In this document: positions 8,123 through 17,157 of the stretch, in pieces
Numbering within the stretch: the first letter of the stretch is position 1
Layout: each line of letters begins with the position of its first letter
NCBI RefSeq assembly: GCF_019970045.1
Contig: NZ_JAHXYI010000003.1
Location: 372,001-436,000 of the forward strand
Source: Chryseobacterium sp. GVT01B
GTDB lineage: Bacteria > Bacteroidota > Bacteroidia > Flavobacteriales > Weeksellaceae
Length of the DNA: 64,000 nt
Direction of reading: 5' to 3'
Made by a program: the position numbers and the translations under genes
The notes under the pieces: generated by a model
Seen by the model: the letters and a program-made list of their open reading frames with translations, nothing else
The model's database searches: none
Told to the model about the DNA's origin: nothing

Positions 8123-8968
8123 TTATTTTGGAAGCTTATCTCTCATTTTCCTATTGATCCATCTTTTGGATAAAGTACGTTTTGATGGTAATGGGTACAT
8201 ACCGCCTGAAAGGATGTATAATAAGCTGTTCCAAAAATTATTTTTTCTGTAGAATTCATGACTATAGTTTGTTAATACTTTTAAGTACTCATGTTCGTAT
8301 TCCTTTGCTTCCTGTAATGTGTAGTTTTTCGGAATATCTTTAATAATATCCATAGCAGTTTGGCTAAAGACTTTTGGTGAGTGTTTTTTTATAAAGTCCA
8401 ATTCAAGCCTGCACATGCCGATAAGTGGGATGAGTAAAGAAAAAATTTCATCATAAAAATTGCAGATAGTGGTCTTCCATGATAATCTTTCTTCTTCCGG
8501 TAAAACCTGAACGGCCAATTGCATGATTTTTTTATGGCTCACTTCCATTTCATCTGTATAGACTTTGTTTTGCTGCCAGAATATGGGTGAATTGATTGTA
8601 TTTTTTTTAATAATATTCTCCAGTATACATTCAAACTGCATTCTCATATTTTTGATGTTTTCGCTCATGTCTTCTAAAATAGACTGCCACAAATTATGCT
8701 GGCTTAAGCTGCAGTATGTACTGAATACCAATCTTGATCTGTTAGTAAGCTGCTGTAATTCTTTTAACATTCTAAGAATCTCTGTTGCATCCCTTTCCAG
8801 GGTGATATTGGCATTCCTGATGTAGAATAAAGCAACAAACTGTGAGTAATAGGCTCTTCTTGTAATATTTTTTTTATTTCGGAATCCTAATCTCTTCTTG
8901 GGGTGTTTAGTTAGCTTTTTCATTAGGGTTTTATTGTAAATCTTTTTTCTTGATAATCCCTTTTTCAA
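8123..8968 (-). CDS. Unknown protein, 281 residues
   Basis: I do not recognise this protein. The N-terminus is strongly basic (MKKGLSRKKIYNKTLMKKLT), and the body is predicted mostly helical with many aromatic residues and no clear signal peptide. A moderately hydrophobic stretch (IFSLLIPLIGMC, about 190-201) could be a buried helix. Its start overlaps the end of the 77-residue gene upstream by 38 bases, and that gene overlaps the cupin gene, so the three form one tightly coupled operon. Function is unknown. Confidence 0.65.
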   Translation of the reverse strand: MKKGLSRKKIYNKTLMKKLTKHPKKRLGFRNKKNITRRAYYSQFVALFYIRNANITLERDATEILRMLKELQQLTNRSRLVFSTYCSLSQHNLWQSILEDMSENIKNMRMQFECILENIIKKNTINSPIFWQQNKVYTDEMEVSHKKIMQLAVQVLPEEERLSWKTTICNFYDEIFSLLIPLIGMCRLELDFIKKHSPKVFSQTAMDIIKDIPKNYTLQEAKEYEHEYLKVLTNYSHEFYRKNNFWNSLLYILSGGMYPLPSKRTLSKRWINRKMRDKLPK

Positions 8969-9164
8969 AGGACTTTTGCTGTATGATAAGGGAAATAAGA
9001 TACTGTCTTAAATCTTTGATTGTAATATTTTTCTCTTTTGCAGAAAAAAATAGTGGAGTTTCGTCTAAAAGTTCATACAATTCAGGAAATTCTTTTTGAA
9101 TTTCAACCGTTTTTTTAAATATCTTTTTTGTTAAAATAGATATGGTATTTACATTATTATTCAT
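8931..9164 (-). CDS. Unknown small protein, 77 residues
   Basis: A small, probably helical cytoplasmic protein. The segment KEFPELYELLDETPLFF followed by ITIKDLRQYLISL resembles a small uncharacterised protein type common in Bacteroidota. Its start overlaps the cupin stop by 8 bases and its end overlaps the next gene by 38 bases, which suggests translational coupling within a three-gene operon. No catalytic motif is visible. Confidence 0.65.
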   Translation of the reverse strand: MNNNVNTISILTKKIFKKTVEIQKEFPELYELLDETPLFFSAKEKNITIKDLRQYLISLIIQQKSFEKGIIKKKDLQ

Positions 9165-9513
9165 AGCCGCTTTTTATTATTGTTACTATCATTTTAAAGC
9201 GCTTATTTCCTTTTATAGAATGAGATTTATGAGCGGGAATGATAATGCATTCACCTTCTTCCATAAAATAAGAAGCTCCATCTATCATAATTTCTGCTTT
9301 ACCTTCAATAATCTGTGCAACAGCGTCAAAAGGAGAAATTTTTTCGGGTAATCCTTCTTTGTCATCAAACGATAAAGCGCTGATAGTACCGGTTAGTTTT
9401 TCCAGGATCGTCTTGCTGACAACAGAATTCGGAATGTATTCTACAATCTGGTTGGTAATATATACTTTTGATTTCTCAAGTTCTTTATGATTCATCACAG
9501 TTGGTTTAAACAT
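9157..9513 (-). CDS. Cupin-domain protein
   Basis: A 118-residue single-domain cupin. The second half has the barrel pattern SPFDAVAQIIEGKAEIMIDG and GECIIIPAHKSHSIKG. The first cupin motif lacks the usual HxH pair (SPFDAV instead), while the second motif keeps a histidine (AHKSHSI). Metal binding is therefore uncertain and a binding or sensor role is possible. It is the first gene of the three-gene minus-strand operon 9513-8123 whose other members are unknown. Confidence 0.8.
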   Translation of the reverse strand: MFKPTVMNHKELEKSKVYITNQIVEYIPNSVVSKTILEKLTGTISALSFDDKEGLPEKISPFDAVAQIIEGKAEIMIDGASYFMEEGECIIIPAHKSHSIKGNKRFKMIVTIIKSGYE

Positions 9514-9537
9514 AAAAAGAGTAGGAGGTATTGTAAA

Positions 9538-9577
9538 TAAAAGGGATAGAACTGTCTAATATCCCATCCCTTTTTCT
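9538..9577 (-). terminator. Terminator after the CsbD-like gene
   Basis: AAAGGGAT and ATCCCTTT arms enclose an 18-base loop, with T-rich ends on both strands. On the minus strand it follows the small gene at 9638-9856. Confidence 0.6.
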
Positions 9578-9637
9578 AGTTAAAACATTTTGATAAATAT
9601 ATCTTTTTCATAGGTTTTAACTATTCTTGAAAACAAT

Positions 9638-9856
9638 TTATGAAAGATTAATTTCTTTAATAATATTGAGAACTTCTTCACGGTTTTTTCTTAGTCTGTT
9701 TCCGATTCTTTCTAACATTTCCTTTTCTTGACCTTCTTCAAGTTTCAGATCGTTATCCGTTAATGTTGAAAATTTTTCTTTCAATTGTTTTGACTGTTCA
9801 ATCCAGTCTCCAGGAGTTTTGAAAAATTTGTTGCCTTTGTTGTGGTTTGTGTCCAT
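9638..9856 (-). CDS. CsbD-like general stress protein
   Basis: A 72-residue hydrophilic protein. The central part, DWIEQSKQLKEKFSTLTDND followed by LKLEEGQEKEMLERIGNRL, matches the CsbD/YjbJ pattern (W-x-x-x-K-x-K-x-K-F-x-x-L-T-D-D-D). In other bacteria these proteins are abundant under general stress, with no known biochemical activity. It is a single gene with its own terminator. Confidence 0.7.
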   Translation of the reverse strand: MDTNHNKGNKFFKTPGDWIEQSKQLKEKFSTLTDNDLKLEEGQEKEMLERIGNRLRKNREEVLNIIKEINLS

Positions 9857-10306
9857 AAGGTGGATTTTAGTGTAACTTCATTGCTACGTTACAAAGTTGG
9901 GCGTTTAATAATCTATTGTATTATAGATTGTTTCTTTTATGTTGCACATATCACACTTTTACAAAATTGCAGCTTGTTTTGTGTATCTGAAATCCGGGTT
10001 TTCATAAAAGAACTGCTTTGATTACTCTGATATAGTAATAGAAGTTATAAGCCTGGGAAATGATTATAAACTTAAAATACTAATTTATATTCAAATAAGT
10101 GAATGATTATTCGTATATTGCTGAATAACTGCATTGAACTGGCGATCTGAACTCTAACCTCCGACATATTCATTTTTTCATTATTTGATATTTCCGGTAT
10201 CTTCTCTCTGCTTTAAATCATTTATCGAAACTGTTTTGAAAAAGAGAATATAAATCTTATAATTTCTCCAAAGGACAATTCAATAGTAGACAATAATAAT
10301 GTTTTT
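9857..10306. other. Intergenic stretch without recognised genes
   Basis: 450 A/T-rich bases between divergent genes. They must hold the promoters of both, but I could not find a convincing TTG-N19-TAnnTTTG pair, coding remnant or hairpin. Confidence 0.5.
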
Positions 10307-11404
10307 ATGAATATAAAAAAATATTTAGAGATGTGGACTTTTTGGGTTCCTATTCTGGCGTGGCTTTCTTATGTTGGAAATTCTGTTTTCTCTTCAGGAT
10401 ATTACTCTGTGATTCTTGCTTTATTTTTGATGGGAAGTGTTTTGGCTGCTGTGTATCATTCCGAAGTCATTGCTCATCGTTTGGGAGAGCCATTCGGTAC
10501 TTTACTTCTGGCATTTGCCATTACGGTCATAGAAGTAGGGCTTATTATTTCCATTATGATGGGAGCAAAAGGGTTGGAAACCATTACTCTTGCCAGAGAT
10601 ACGGTTTTTGCAGCAGTGATGATAATCCTTACGGGAATCATTGGGGGCTGTATTGTAATAGGTTCTTTAAGATATAGAGAACAGAGTTTTACACTACAAG
10701 GGGTAAGTACTGCACTGATTACGCTTACCTCTGTTATTATTTTTGTGCTTATTCTGCCCAATTATACGGTAAGCCATCTCGGAGGTGAATACACGTCCTT
10801 CCAACTGCTTTTTATTGCCTTGATTTCTTTAGGACTCTATCTTGGATTTACCATGATCCAGACTTTTAGACATCGAAGCTTTTTCATTTCTCCGCAAAAC
10901 AAATTATCCAAGAATCTGCCTGTAGAAAGTAATAATAAAATAATTTCCAGAAAACAATTATATATCAATTGTATATTGTTAATTTTATCCCTGGGAATAG
11001 TCGTTTTGCTGGCAAAACTTCTTTCAAAGGATGTTGAGCATATAGTTGTTTCTGTGGGTGCCCCCAAATCTCTTGTAGGTATCATTATTGCTGGTATTGT
11101 TCTGCTTCCGGAAGGTCTGGCTGCATTCAGAGCTGCAAAAAGTGATCAGATCCAAACCTCATTAAATCTGGCTTTTGGTTCAGCTTTGGCGAGTATCGGA
11201 CTAAGTATTCCTGCGATTGCCATTATATCTGTAATAACCGGTATAAGAATGACATTGGGGATAGATATCAAATCAACAATACTTTTAGGACTATCGCTTT
11301 TTATTATTACTGTTTCACTGGCAACAGGCAGAACTAATATCATGCAGGGAATTGTACTAATTGCTATATTTTTAATTTATCTTTTTATTACAATTGTACC
11401 ATAA
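10307..11404 (+). CDS. Calcium:proton antiporter, ChaA/CaCA type
   Basis: A 365-residue integral membrane protein with about 11 hydrophobic segments. The two inverted alpha repeats of the CaCA superfamily are visible: HRLGEPFGTLLLAFAITVIE (about 56-75) and GIVLLPEGLAAFRAA (about 262-276), each with an acidic residue in the membrane (E and PEG). ChaA-like members export Ca2+ and Na+ or K+ in exchange for protons at alkaline pH. A polar loop (about 187-212) separates the two halves. The gene stands alone with no apparent operon partner. Confidence 0.9.
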   Translation: MNIKKYLEMWTFWVPILAWLSYVGNSVFSSGYYSVILALFLMGSVLAAVYHSEVIAHRLGEPFGTLLLAFAITVIEVGLIISIMMGAKGLETITLARDTVFAAVMIILTGIIGGCIVIGSLRYREQSFTLQGVSTALITLTSVIIFVLILPNYTVSHLGGEYTSFQLLFIALISLGLYLGFTMIQTFRHRSFFISPQNKLSKNLPVESNNKIISRKQLYINCILLILSLGIVVLLAKLLSKDVEHIVVSVGAPKSLVGIIIAGIVLLPEGLAAFRAAKSDQIQTSLNLAFGSALASIGLSIPAIAIISVITGIRMTLGIDIKSTILLGLSLFIITVSLATGRTNIMQGIVLIAIFLIYLFITIVP

Positions 11405-11425
11405 ACCTATTTAAGTTATACATTA

Positions 11426-11475
11426 TAGCTTGATATATATTGAAACGGCTAGCTGTAGTTTATATGATATGATGG
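11426..11475 (+). repeat. Dispersed intergenic repeat, copy 1
   Basis: A stretch starting ATAGCTTGATATATATTGAA and running into ACGGCTAGCTGTAGTT matches 16681-16730 at 21 of the first 25 positions and with gaps beyond. Both copies lie just after a gene and a few hundred bases ahead of a small unknown gene. Function is unknown. Confidence 0.5.
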
Positions 11476-11687
11476 TTGATATAGAATATATTTCATCAAA
11501 TGAAGCCACAAAAAACGTTTGAAGGCTCATGATTATAAAGGTATTGCCCAAATATTGAAATATCAAATAAAAACTAATGAGATAATATAGAAACTGGTTC
11601 ACAGCTTGGGTTAAGCCAATACTTTAAAAGTTTGAAGAAGTACTCTGAACAGAAAAAAGATTTTGCAAATAAAAATTATTTATCGAT

Positions 11688-11927
11688 ATGACTAGTAAAA
11701 AATATTACTTCCACGATAAAAGTCAGAATATTATATCAGAAGATCAATTAATTGGAGAAAATATAGATGATATAGAATGTTTTCTGACTGATTATCAGTT
11801 ACAAAAGCTACATACAATAGAGCGTGTCTATATCTTGAAAAAAACATTTTTAGGAATTTTTAAGACAAGATTGTATTTATATCTTAGTGAAGATACAATA
11901 TATAATTACGCCATTCAGAAAACATAA
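11688..11927 (+). CDS. Unknown small protein, 79 residues
   Basis: A 79-residue protein with no recognised family. It begins MTSKKYYFHDKSQN and contains ERVYILKKTFLGIFKTRLYL, a beta-rich pattern of alternating hydrophobic residues. There is no signal peptide or membrane helix. The start ATG follows an A/T-rich spacer. The downstream hairpin at 12138-12171 could end its transcript. It might be a short regulatory or toxin/antitoxin-like protein, but nothing in the sequence decides this. Confidence 0.45.
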   Translation: MTSKKYYFHDKSQNIISEDQLIGENIDDIECFLTDYQLQKLHTIERVYILKKTFLGIFKTRLYLYLSEDTIYNYAIQKT

Positions 11928-12137
11928 CATTACTATACTTTATTATTCCTCCGATCATAGCATAATGTTAGAATTCAAATTTGTTTGAAATATCGCTGCT
12001 TTGTCTTATTTCGTTTTGATGGTTTCTGAAAGCTATAGTATTTGTTACTCTTACTAAAACGATAACATCTTTAAAGGAGTGGTCAGCGGTATCATGATGA
12101 TGAAAATTAGAATTTTCACTTTAACCTTTCTAATGCC

Positions 12138-12171
12138 TAGGAGGAGAGTATATAACAAAACCCTCCTTTTT
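12138..12171 (+). terminator. Possible terminator
   Basis: AGGAGG and CCTCCT arms (12139-12144 and 12162-12167) lead into TTTTTA. It lies 210 bases beyond the nearest gene on this strand, so its transcript is uncertain. Confidence 0.45.
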
Positions 12172-12327
12172 AGGGGAGAGTTAATTGTACTAATGAGAAT
12201 GTACAACTATTATGAACAGTAAATGTATATGTAAATAAATTACATTAATATGCTGCAAGTCATGTGATTCTTTTTATTATTGTCGTATATGGAGTAGAAT
12301 TAGTACATTTATTTTTAACTCTCCTTA
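12172..12327. repeat. 156-bp element with imperfect terminal inverted repeats
   Basis: The left end (12172-12194) reads AGGGGAGAGTTA then GTACTAAT after 3 bases. The right end (12299-12327) is the inverse: ATTAGTAC, 9 bases, then TAACTCTCCTTA. The interior is A/T-rich and has no coding potential. This shape suits a small non-autonomous (MITE-like) element or a large transcript hairpin. The remaining sequence up to 12444 shows nothing else. Confidence 0.45.
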
Positions 12328-12444
12328 GGGTAATTTTTTTAAGCATGACTTTTTAATGCGAGGTCTTATTACAGAGTTGCAGATAAATGACTGATATCAG
12401 AGTTTTGATCATAGGGTTGGTTGCTGGTTGAAAAAGTAAACTAC

Positions 12445-14739
12445 TTATTTTGGAAAACAGAGCCTTGCCATGAGATAGCTGACGGTTGATTCTGCTCCCT
12501 GATTAAGATTAACATTTTTTTCTTCAAGACCGTCATAACAGCCACCCGTTGCAGGGTTATAAATGATCTGATGTAAATGATTTTTTCCTAAAAACCAATT
12601 AAAAGCACTCCTCATCATCTGTAAGTATTTTTCATCCTTAAAAACTTGATAGAATGTAGATAATGTCAGTATGGTGTAAGCAACATCTATGGGCTGTTCC
12701 CCGCCAATTGATTCAGGACTTTTAACCGTTTCTTTCTGCAACCATCCTTTATTGGAAATTACTTTGATTTCCCCCTTAATAAATATTTTAGAAAGCAGAA
12801 ACCTGAATGATTCATTGGCAATTTGCTTGTACATTTCGTCTTTGGTAGTAATCCATGCGCATAATAAAGCCTCTGGAAGTAAACTGTTTCCATAGGTCAG
12901 ATAGCTTTCAAACCAATGCCAGTCTTTGTGCTTTTCATGCTGGTACATTTTCACCAGACGATTGGCCAGCTTTTTCAATAATGGAATATTGATTTCTGAA
13001 TTTTGATAATGTAAGCCTTTGATGATAAAGCCCATTGCTCGGGTAGAATGGATTTTCTCAATCGATGGAAGACTTTTTTCAATTACTGATTCTGCTTCAT
13101 CATAAAACTGTTGAGGTAAGATTGTTTTTGTTGAAAGTAGATATCCCAGTGCCCAGACAGCCCTTCCATTGGAATCTTCAAGATTGGTTTCATAATTCTG
13201 CTGAGCAAATTCCTTGTTTTGATTCACATAGTTAAGAAAACTACCATCCGGTTGTTGACAAAACTTAATAAATTTTAGATAAGTGGAGATTAAGTCTAGG
13301 TCAGATTCATCTTTGCTCAGCTCATAATGTCTGCAGGCTACAATCATAGCGCGGGCATTATCATCCAAAGTATATCCGGAATTGATATCAGGTTTATTGA
13401 TTTTAGAAAACTGGATCATTCCAAAATCTGTTGTCATATTTTTTATATGGCTGAGATTGATGATGGGAAATGCATAATGTAATGTCATGTTGTCTTTGCT
13501 ATATTGTTGAAATAATAGGGCATGTGAAATAGAGGAATTCTCCCAGGCTGTGGGAGCCATTTTTTCCAAACTATTTGACCGTAATTTTTCCTGTGCAGTT
13601 TCATTTTTTAGTAAGGTATTCACGGCAACAGCAAGCTGTTTCGGATCTTCAAAATCAATAATGATTCCCAGGTCTTCATTCAGTACTTCCAAAGCATGGG
13701 GAATAGGAGTGGAAACCACAGGGCAGCCACAACTGATGGCGTAGGAAAAAGTACCACTTACTGCCTGATTTCTGTCTTTTGAAGTGAAAAGATAAATATT
13801 GGTAAGCTGAAGATAATCCAACAACTCATCTAAAGGCAGGTACTGGTTGATAAAGTAAGTATGTTTTTCCAGATGGAGCCTTTTAATAGTATCCTGCAAA
13901 AAATCACGATATTTCTCACCTTCATATTTAATGATGCCGGGATGCGTTTTTCCAATAATCAGAAACATTACATCGGGGTTTTTTGTAATAATTTCAGGCA
14001 AAGCTTCTAAAGTGGTTTCAATATTTTTCCCAGAACCCAATAAACCAAATGTTGAAAGAACTTTTTTATCATTAAATCCGTATTTCGCTTTTAGTGAAAT
14101 CTTATCGATAAATGGCAGTAAATGAGTGCCATGGGGTATTACTTTAATTTTTTCAGCCGGAATATCATAATCATAAGAAAGGATATCCGCAGAAATACCG
14201 GTCATTACGATAATAGATTTTACAAAACTGCTGATTTCTTTTACCTTTTCTTTTAATTCCAAATCCGGTTTCGGTAGAACTGTGTGAAAAGTAATGATGA
14301 CGTCTTTCTCTAAATTTTGAAGAAAAAGCAGCAATCCGTTTTTGGCCTCAGTAAAAAATCCAAACTCATGCTGAAGCATAACCAGTTGAATTTTATCATT
14401 TTTGTTGATTTTATCAGCCAGCTCCAAATAAGAAATGGCATCAGATGTATTTAAGCGATATTCAGGATTTTCTTCGTATCGATGATGCTCCTCTTCAGTT
14501 TCCATTGGACAGATGATGATGTTAAAAGATTCATTGAACTTTATCTGAAGAGATTTTATTAAATCCTGACAATACGTTGCAATACCACACACCTTAGGAG
14601 GAAAAGTACTTATAAAGATAATTTGAGGTTTATAGTTAATTGTGCTTTTTTTATGTTGGACAGATCGTCTTTTTGTCTTTTCCTCCACGTCTGATTTTAT
14701 ATTTTTATTCATGTTGATATCTATTTTAAAGTATGACAT
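12445..14739 (-). CDS. GT4 glycosyltransferase fused to a six-hairpin glycosidase-like domain
   Basis: A 764-residue protein. Residues about 37-420 are a GT-B family 4 glycosyltransferase: FISTFPPKVCGIATY at the N-terminal acceptor site, VIPHGTHL at the domain link and the retaining-GT loop region KDRNQAVSGTFSYAISCGCP. Residues about 440-760 form an alpha/alpha toroid-like domain with SGYTLDDNARAMIVA and PESIGGEQPIDVAYTIL. Such fusions are typically encoded beside GH130 phosphorylases, as here, 19 bases downstream of the GH130 gene. The pair probably builds or turns over a mannose-containing glycan. The start could also be ATG at 14712, giving a protein nine residues shorter. Confidence 0.82.
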   Translation of the reverse strand: MSYFKIDINMNKNIKSDVEEKTKRRSVQHKKSTINYKPQIIFISTFPPKVCGIATYCQDLIKSLQIKFNESFNIIICPMETEEEHHRYEENPEYRLNTSDAISYLELADKINKNDKIQLVMLQHEFGFFTEAKNGLLLFLQNLEKDVIITFHTVLPKPDLELKEKVKEISSFVKSIIVMTGISADILSYDYDIPAEKIKVIPHGTHLLPFIDKISLKAKYGFNDKKVLSTFGLLGSGKNIETTLEALPEIITKNPDVMFLIIGKTHPGIIKYEGEKYRDFLQDTIKRLHLEKHTYFINQYLPLDELLDYLQLTNIYLFTSKDRNQAVSGTFSYAISCGCPVVSTPIPHALEVLNEDLGIIIDFEDPKQLAVAVNTLLKNETAQEKLRSNSLEKMAPTAWENSSISHALLFQQYSKDNMTLHYAFPIINLSHIKNMTTDFGMIQFSKINKPDINSGYTLDDNARAMIVACRHYELSKDESDLDLISTYLKFIKFCQQPDGSFLNYVNQNKEFAQQNYETNLEDSNGRAVWALGYLLSTKTILPQQFYDEAESVIEKSLPSIEKIHSTRAMGFIIKGLHYQNSEINIPLLKKLANRLVKMYQHEKHKDWHWFESYLTYGNSLLPEALLCAWITTKDEMYKQIANESFRFLLSKIFIKGEIKVISNKGWLQKETVKSPESIGGEQPIDVAYTILTLSTFYQVFKDEKYLQMMRSAFNWFLGKNHLHQIIYNPATGGCYDGLEEKNVNLNQGAESTVSYLMARLCFPK

Positions 14740-14758
14740 TCTGTTATAGAATAGTCAG

Positions 14759-15787
14759 TTATAAGGTGTACTGTAGTAATTCCTTCAGTAATTCCGGGAT
14801 ATTTAAAGAAGCAACAGCAATTCTCTTATCTGCTGCTCCATAGTAAATATGGAGTGTATCTCCTTCTGTTATAGCTCCGGTTGGGAAGCAGACATTATTC
14901 ACTTCTCCCTTCTGTTCCCATTCTTCTTCAGGCTTGAAAAGAGGATAAGGAAGTCTTGAAATTTCTTTTTCAGGGGTGTTAAGATCAAGTAAGGCAGCAC
15001 ATGCGCTGTAAACATACCCTTCAATGGTATCATGTACGCCATGGTATATCAAAAGCCATCCATGCTCGGTTTCTATAGGGGGACATCCTCCGCCAATATA
15101 GCTTACTTCATGCTCATATTGAGGAGATAATACAATATGATCTTTAAAGTGAAGGAAATAATCTTTCCAGAAATCAGGATTCAGATCTTCTATATTTTCT
15201 ATCCCTACAATTTGGATATCTGGTCTTATGCGATGAAGAAAATAAAGCTTACCGTTAATTCGTCGTGGGAAAAATATCACATTTTTGTCCCATAGGAAAA
15301 CATCTTTATTCTTATTGTGAGTAGGCGGGAGTTTATTGAAACGTCTGTACTTTTCTCCTATTTTACCTTGAGATTCTGATAAAAGTCTAAATTTTTTGTA
15401 TGGAATTTGAGGCACAATAATCCCCTGCTTTTGCCACGATGTAAGGTCCTCAGATACGGCAAGGGTTCCCAATGCATTAATCCCATCATAACTCGTATAA
15501 GTAAGGTAAAATAAGTGATCGATTTTCACGATTCTTGGATCTTCAACACCGTGTTTTTCGTATTCAAATTCGGGGATAATAACCGGATTGCTCAAGCGGG
15601 TTTCTATCGTTTTATAATCTGATAGTGTACAGTATCCGATACTGGAGAAATTATTCTTGGCAACAGCCCTGTATAATAAATGTATTTTTCCGTTATCCTG
15701 AATGACAGCAGGATTTAAAACACCCTCACTCTCAAAGTCTAATGTTGTTTTTCTGAGTATAATTCCATCTTTTTTCAGAGATACCAT
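14759..15787 (-). CDS. GH130 beta-mannoside phosphorylase-like protein
   Basis: A 342-residue five-bladed beta-propeller enzyme of family GH130. It keeps KHGVEDPRIVKI with the putative proton donor Asp83, LLYRAVAK near the start, and the phosphate-pocket stretches VSYIGGGCPPIETEHG and GVHDTIEGYVYSACAALLD. Family members reversibly phosphorolyse beta-1,2- or beta-1,4-mannosides, giving mannose 1-phosphate. A few act as hydrolases. Its stop lies 19 bases ahead of the GT4 fusion gene, and its start directly abuts the stop of a small basic protein gene, so all three are one operon. Confidence 0.88.
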   Translation of the reverse strand: MVSLKKDGIILRKTTLDFESEGVLNPAVIQDNGKIHLLYRAVAKNNFSSIGYCTLSDYKTIETRLSNPVIIPEFEYEKHGVEDPRIVKIDHLFYLTYTSYDGINALGTLAVSEDLTSWQKQGIIVPQIPYKKFRLLSESQGKIGEKYRRFNKLPPTHNKNKDVFLWDKNVIFFPRRINGKLYFLHRIRPDIQIVGIENIEDLNPDFWKDYFLHFKDHIVLSPQYEHEVSYIGGGCPPIETEHGWLLIYHGVHDTIEGYVYSACAALLDLNTPEKEISRLPYPLFKPEEEWEQKGEVNNVCFPTGAITEGDTLHIYYGAADKRIAVASLNIPELLKELLQYTL

Positions 15788-15919
15788 TTAGTTGCCGGTA
15801 TTTCGGGATTCGTTTTCCCTGCCTCTTCGTTTATTCATCTTATCTTCCCGTTTCTCTTTTGCGGATTTTGCGGGTGGAGTTTTATCTGTCTTCTTTTTTC
15901 CGTCTTTTTCTTTTGACAT
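15788..15919 (-). CDS. Small basic protein, 43 residues, coupled to GH130
   Basis: The minus-strand frame begins MSKEKDGKKKTDKTPPAKSA and ends ENESRNTGN. It is lysine- and arginine-rich and has no hydrophobic segment. The stop TAA (15790-15788) is directly followed by the ATG of the GH130 gene, an arrangement that usually means translational coupling. Similar short Lys/Pro/Ala-rich proteins starting MSK-x-K are common in Bacteroidota and have no known role. It is a natively unfolded type of sequence, so a nucleic-acid or polyanion partner is possible but unproven. Confidence 0.6.
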   Translation of the reverse strand: MSKEKDGKKKTDKTPPAKSAKEKREDKMNKRRGRENESRNTGN

Positions 15920-16027
15920 TATGAAATATTTTTTGTTAACTGTAAATTTCAATCATTAAAAAAGGAAAGCTTTGCAATTGTCTTTTAATTTGTTGTATAA
16001 ATCATAGGTATTTCCAATTTAATAGAC

Positions 16028-16035
16028 TAACTTTG
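16028..16035 (+). promoter_or_regulatory. -7 box of the AraC-type gene
   Basis: TAACTTTG matches the TAnnTTTG consensus exactly, 50 bases ahead of the start codon. A matching TTG at the usual distance was not found. Confidence 0.5.
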
Positions 16036-16084
16036 GGTAAATAGCTGTTAATGAAATAATTGGCGGGTTTAAACAGTAAGGGAG

Positions 16085-16645
16085 ATGAAGTTGTACATAA
16101 AATATATGGTAAGTTTACGCTGTAAAATGGTTGTCCATCAGGAACTGGAAAGGCTGGGCATTAAAAATGCTATTGTAGATTTGGGAACTGTAGAATTATT
16201 GGATGATATCAGCATCGAACTGAGACAAATTCTGAAAGAAAATTTACTTAAAACAGGACTTGAAGTATTAGATGATAAAAAAAGCATCCTGATAGAAAAA
16301 ATAAAAAATGTAGTCATAGAAATGATTCATTATTCAGAGGAACTCCCAAAAGAAAATTTCTCAGATTATGTAAGTGAAAAATTAGGATATGATTATACTT
16401 ATCTTGCCAATACCTTTTCTGAGGTGAAAGGAATGACACTTCAGCATTTTATTATTATTAATAAAGTAGAAAAGGTAAAAGAATTACTGTTGTATGATGA
16501 ACTCAATCTTACAGAAATCTCTTATAAACTCAATTACAGTAGTGTAGCCCATCTCTCTAACCAGTTTAAAAAGATCACCGGGCTTTCCCCTTCATTTTAC
16601 AAGCAGTTGAAACAAAGGCGCCTTGGAAATCTGGAAGACTTATAA
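16085..16645 (+). CDS. AraC-type helix-turn-helix regulator with short N-terminal domain
   Basis: A 186-residue protein. The N-terminus MKLYIKYMVSLRCKMVVHQE is a metal-binding-like or ferredoxin-like half domain found in a Bacteroidota-specific AraC group, with Cys13. Residues about 85-180 form the double HTH: EKLGYDYTYLANTFSEVKGM followed by LNLTEISYKLNYSSVAHLSN and FKKITGLSPSFYKQL. Proteins of this group are often linked to stress genes, but the target is unknown here. It is transcribed away from the GH130 operon, so it could control that operon from the shared 165-base gap. Confidence 0.88.
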   Translation: MKLYIKYMVSLRCKMVVHQELERLGIKNAIVDLGTVELLDDISIELRQILKENLLKTGLEVLDDKKSILIEKIKNVVIEMIHYSEELPKENFSDYVSEKLGYDYTYLANTFSEVKGMTLQHFIIINKVEKVKELLLYDELNLTEISYKLNYSSVAHLSNQFKKITGLSPSFYKQLKQRRLGNLEDL

Positions 16646-16680
16646 AAAGTGGGATATATGTAAGATTATTCCGGATATAT

Positions 16681-16730
16681 ATAGCTTAGTCTATACTGAA
16701 ACGGCCATCTTTGTAGTATAATAATCAGGA
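16681..16730 (+). repeat. Dispersed intergenic repeat, copy 2
   Basis: ATAGCTTAGTCTATACTGAA plus ACGGCCATCTTTGTAG resembles copy 1 at 11426. A second short match, AAGCCAATA, follows about 190 bases later in both regions, so the shared segment may be about 200 bases long and decayed. The rest of the gap 16646-17157 holds no gene that I can support. Confidence 0.5.
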
Positions 16731-17157
16731 ATTCACCCAATCCATAAAGTTTATATCACCATCAATAGTGCAATTTTAGATAGGAAAATATAGTGAACAG
16801 TTGAAAATATATATCATACAACATGCTGTTCTCCGGTATTTGAAAACATCGTAGTAGTAAAAAAGACTGGAAAAAGCCAATATACACCATGATAAAATTA
16901 ATAGGCTTAAGGATTCTCAATTTTGATAATGAGCATATTAAAATCCCAATAAAATAGTAGATCTGTTTTCATAAGGTTTTAATTAATTAAGGATAGGAAC
17001 CTCTGGTTTCTGTCCTTTTTATCCATGTTGATGTGAGGATATATAATGAATTTCATCAACTGTGCCAACAAAAAAATCTGTCTGAATATGAATGTGTAAG
17101 CCATTTTTTTTACCTACAAAACAGACTGTTATTACTATTAATTCAACACCGAAAGTC

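Noticed and set aside
10333..10677. 114-codon frame within the antiporter gene
   Set aside because: Cysteine- and phenylalanine-rich shadow of the antiporter reading frame.
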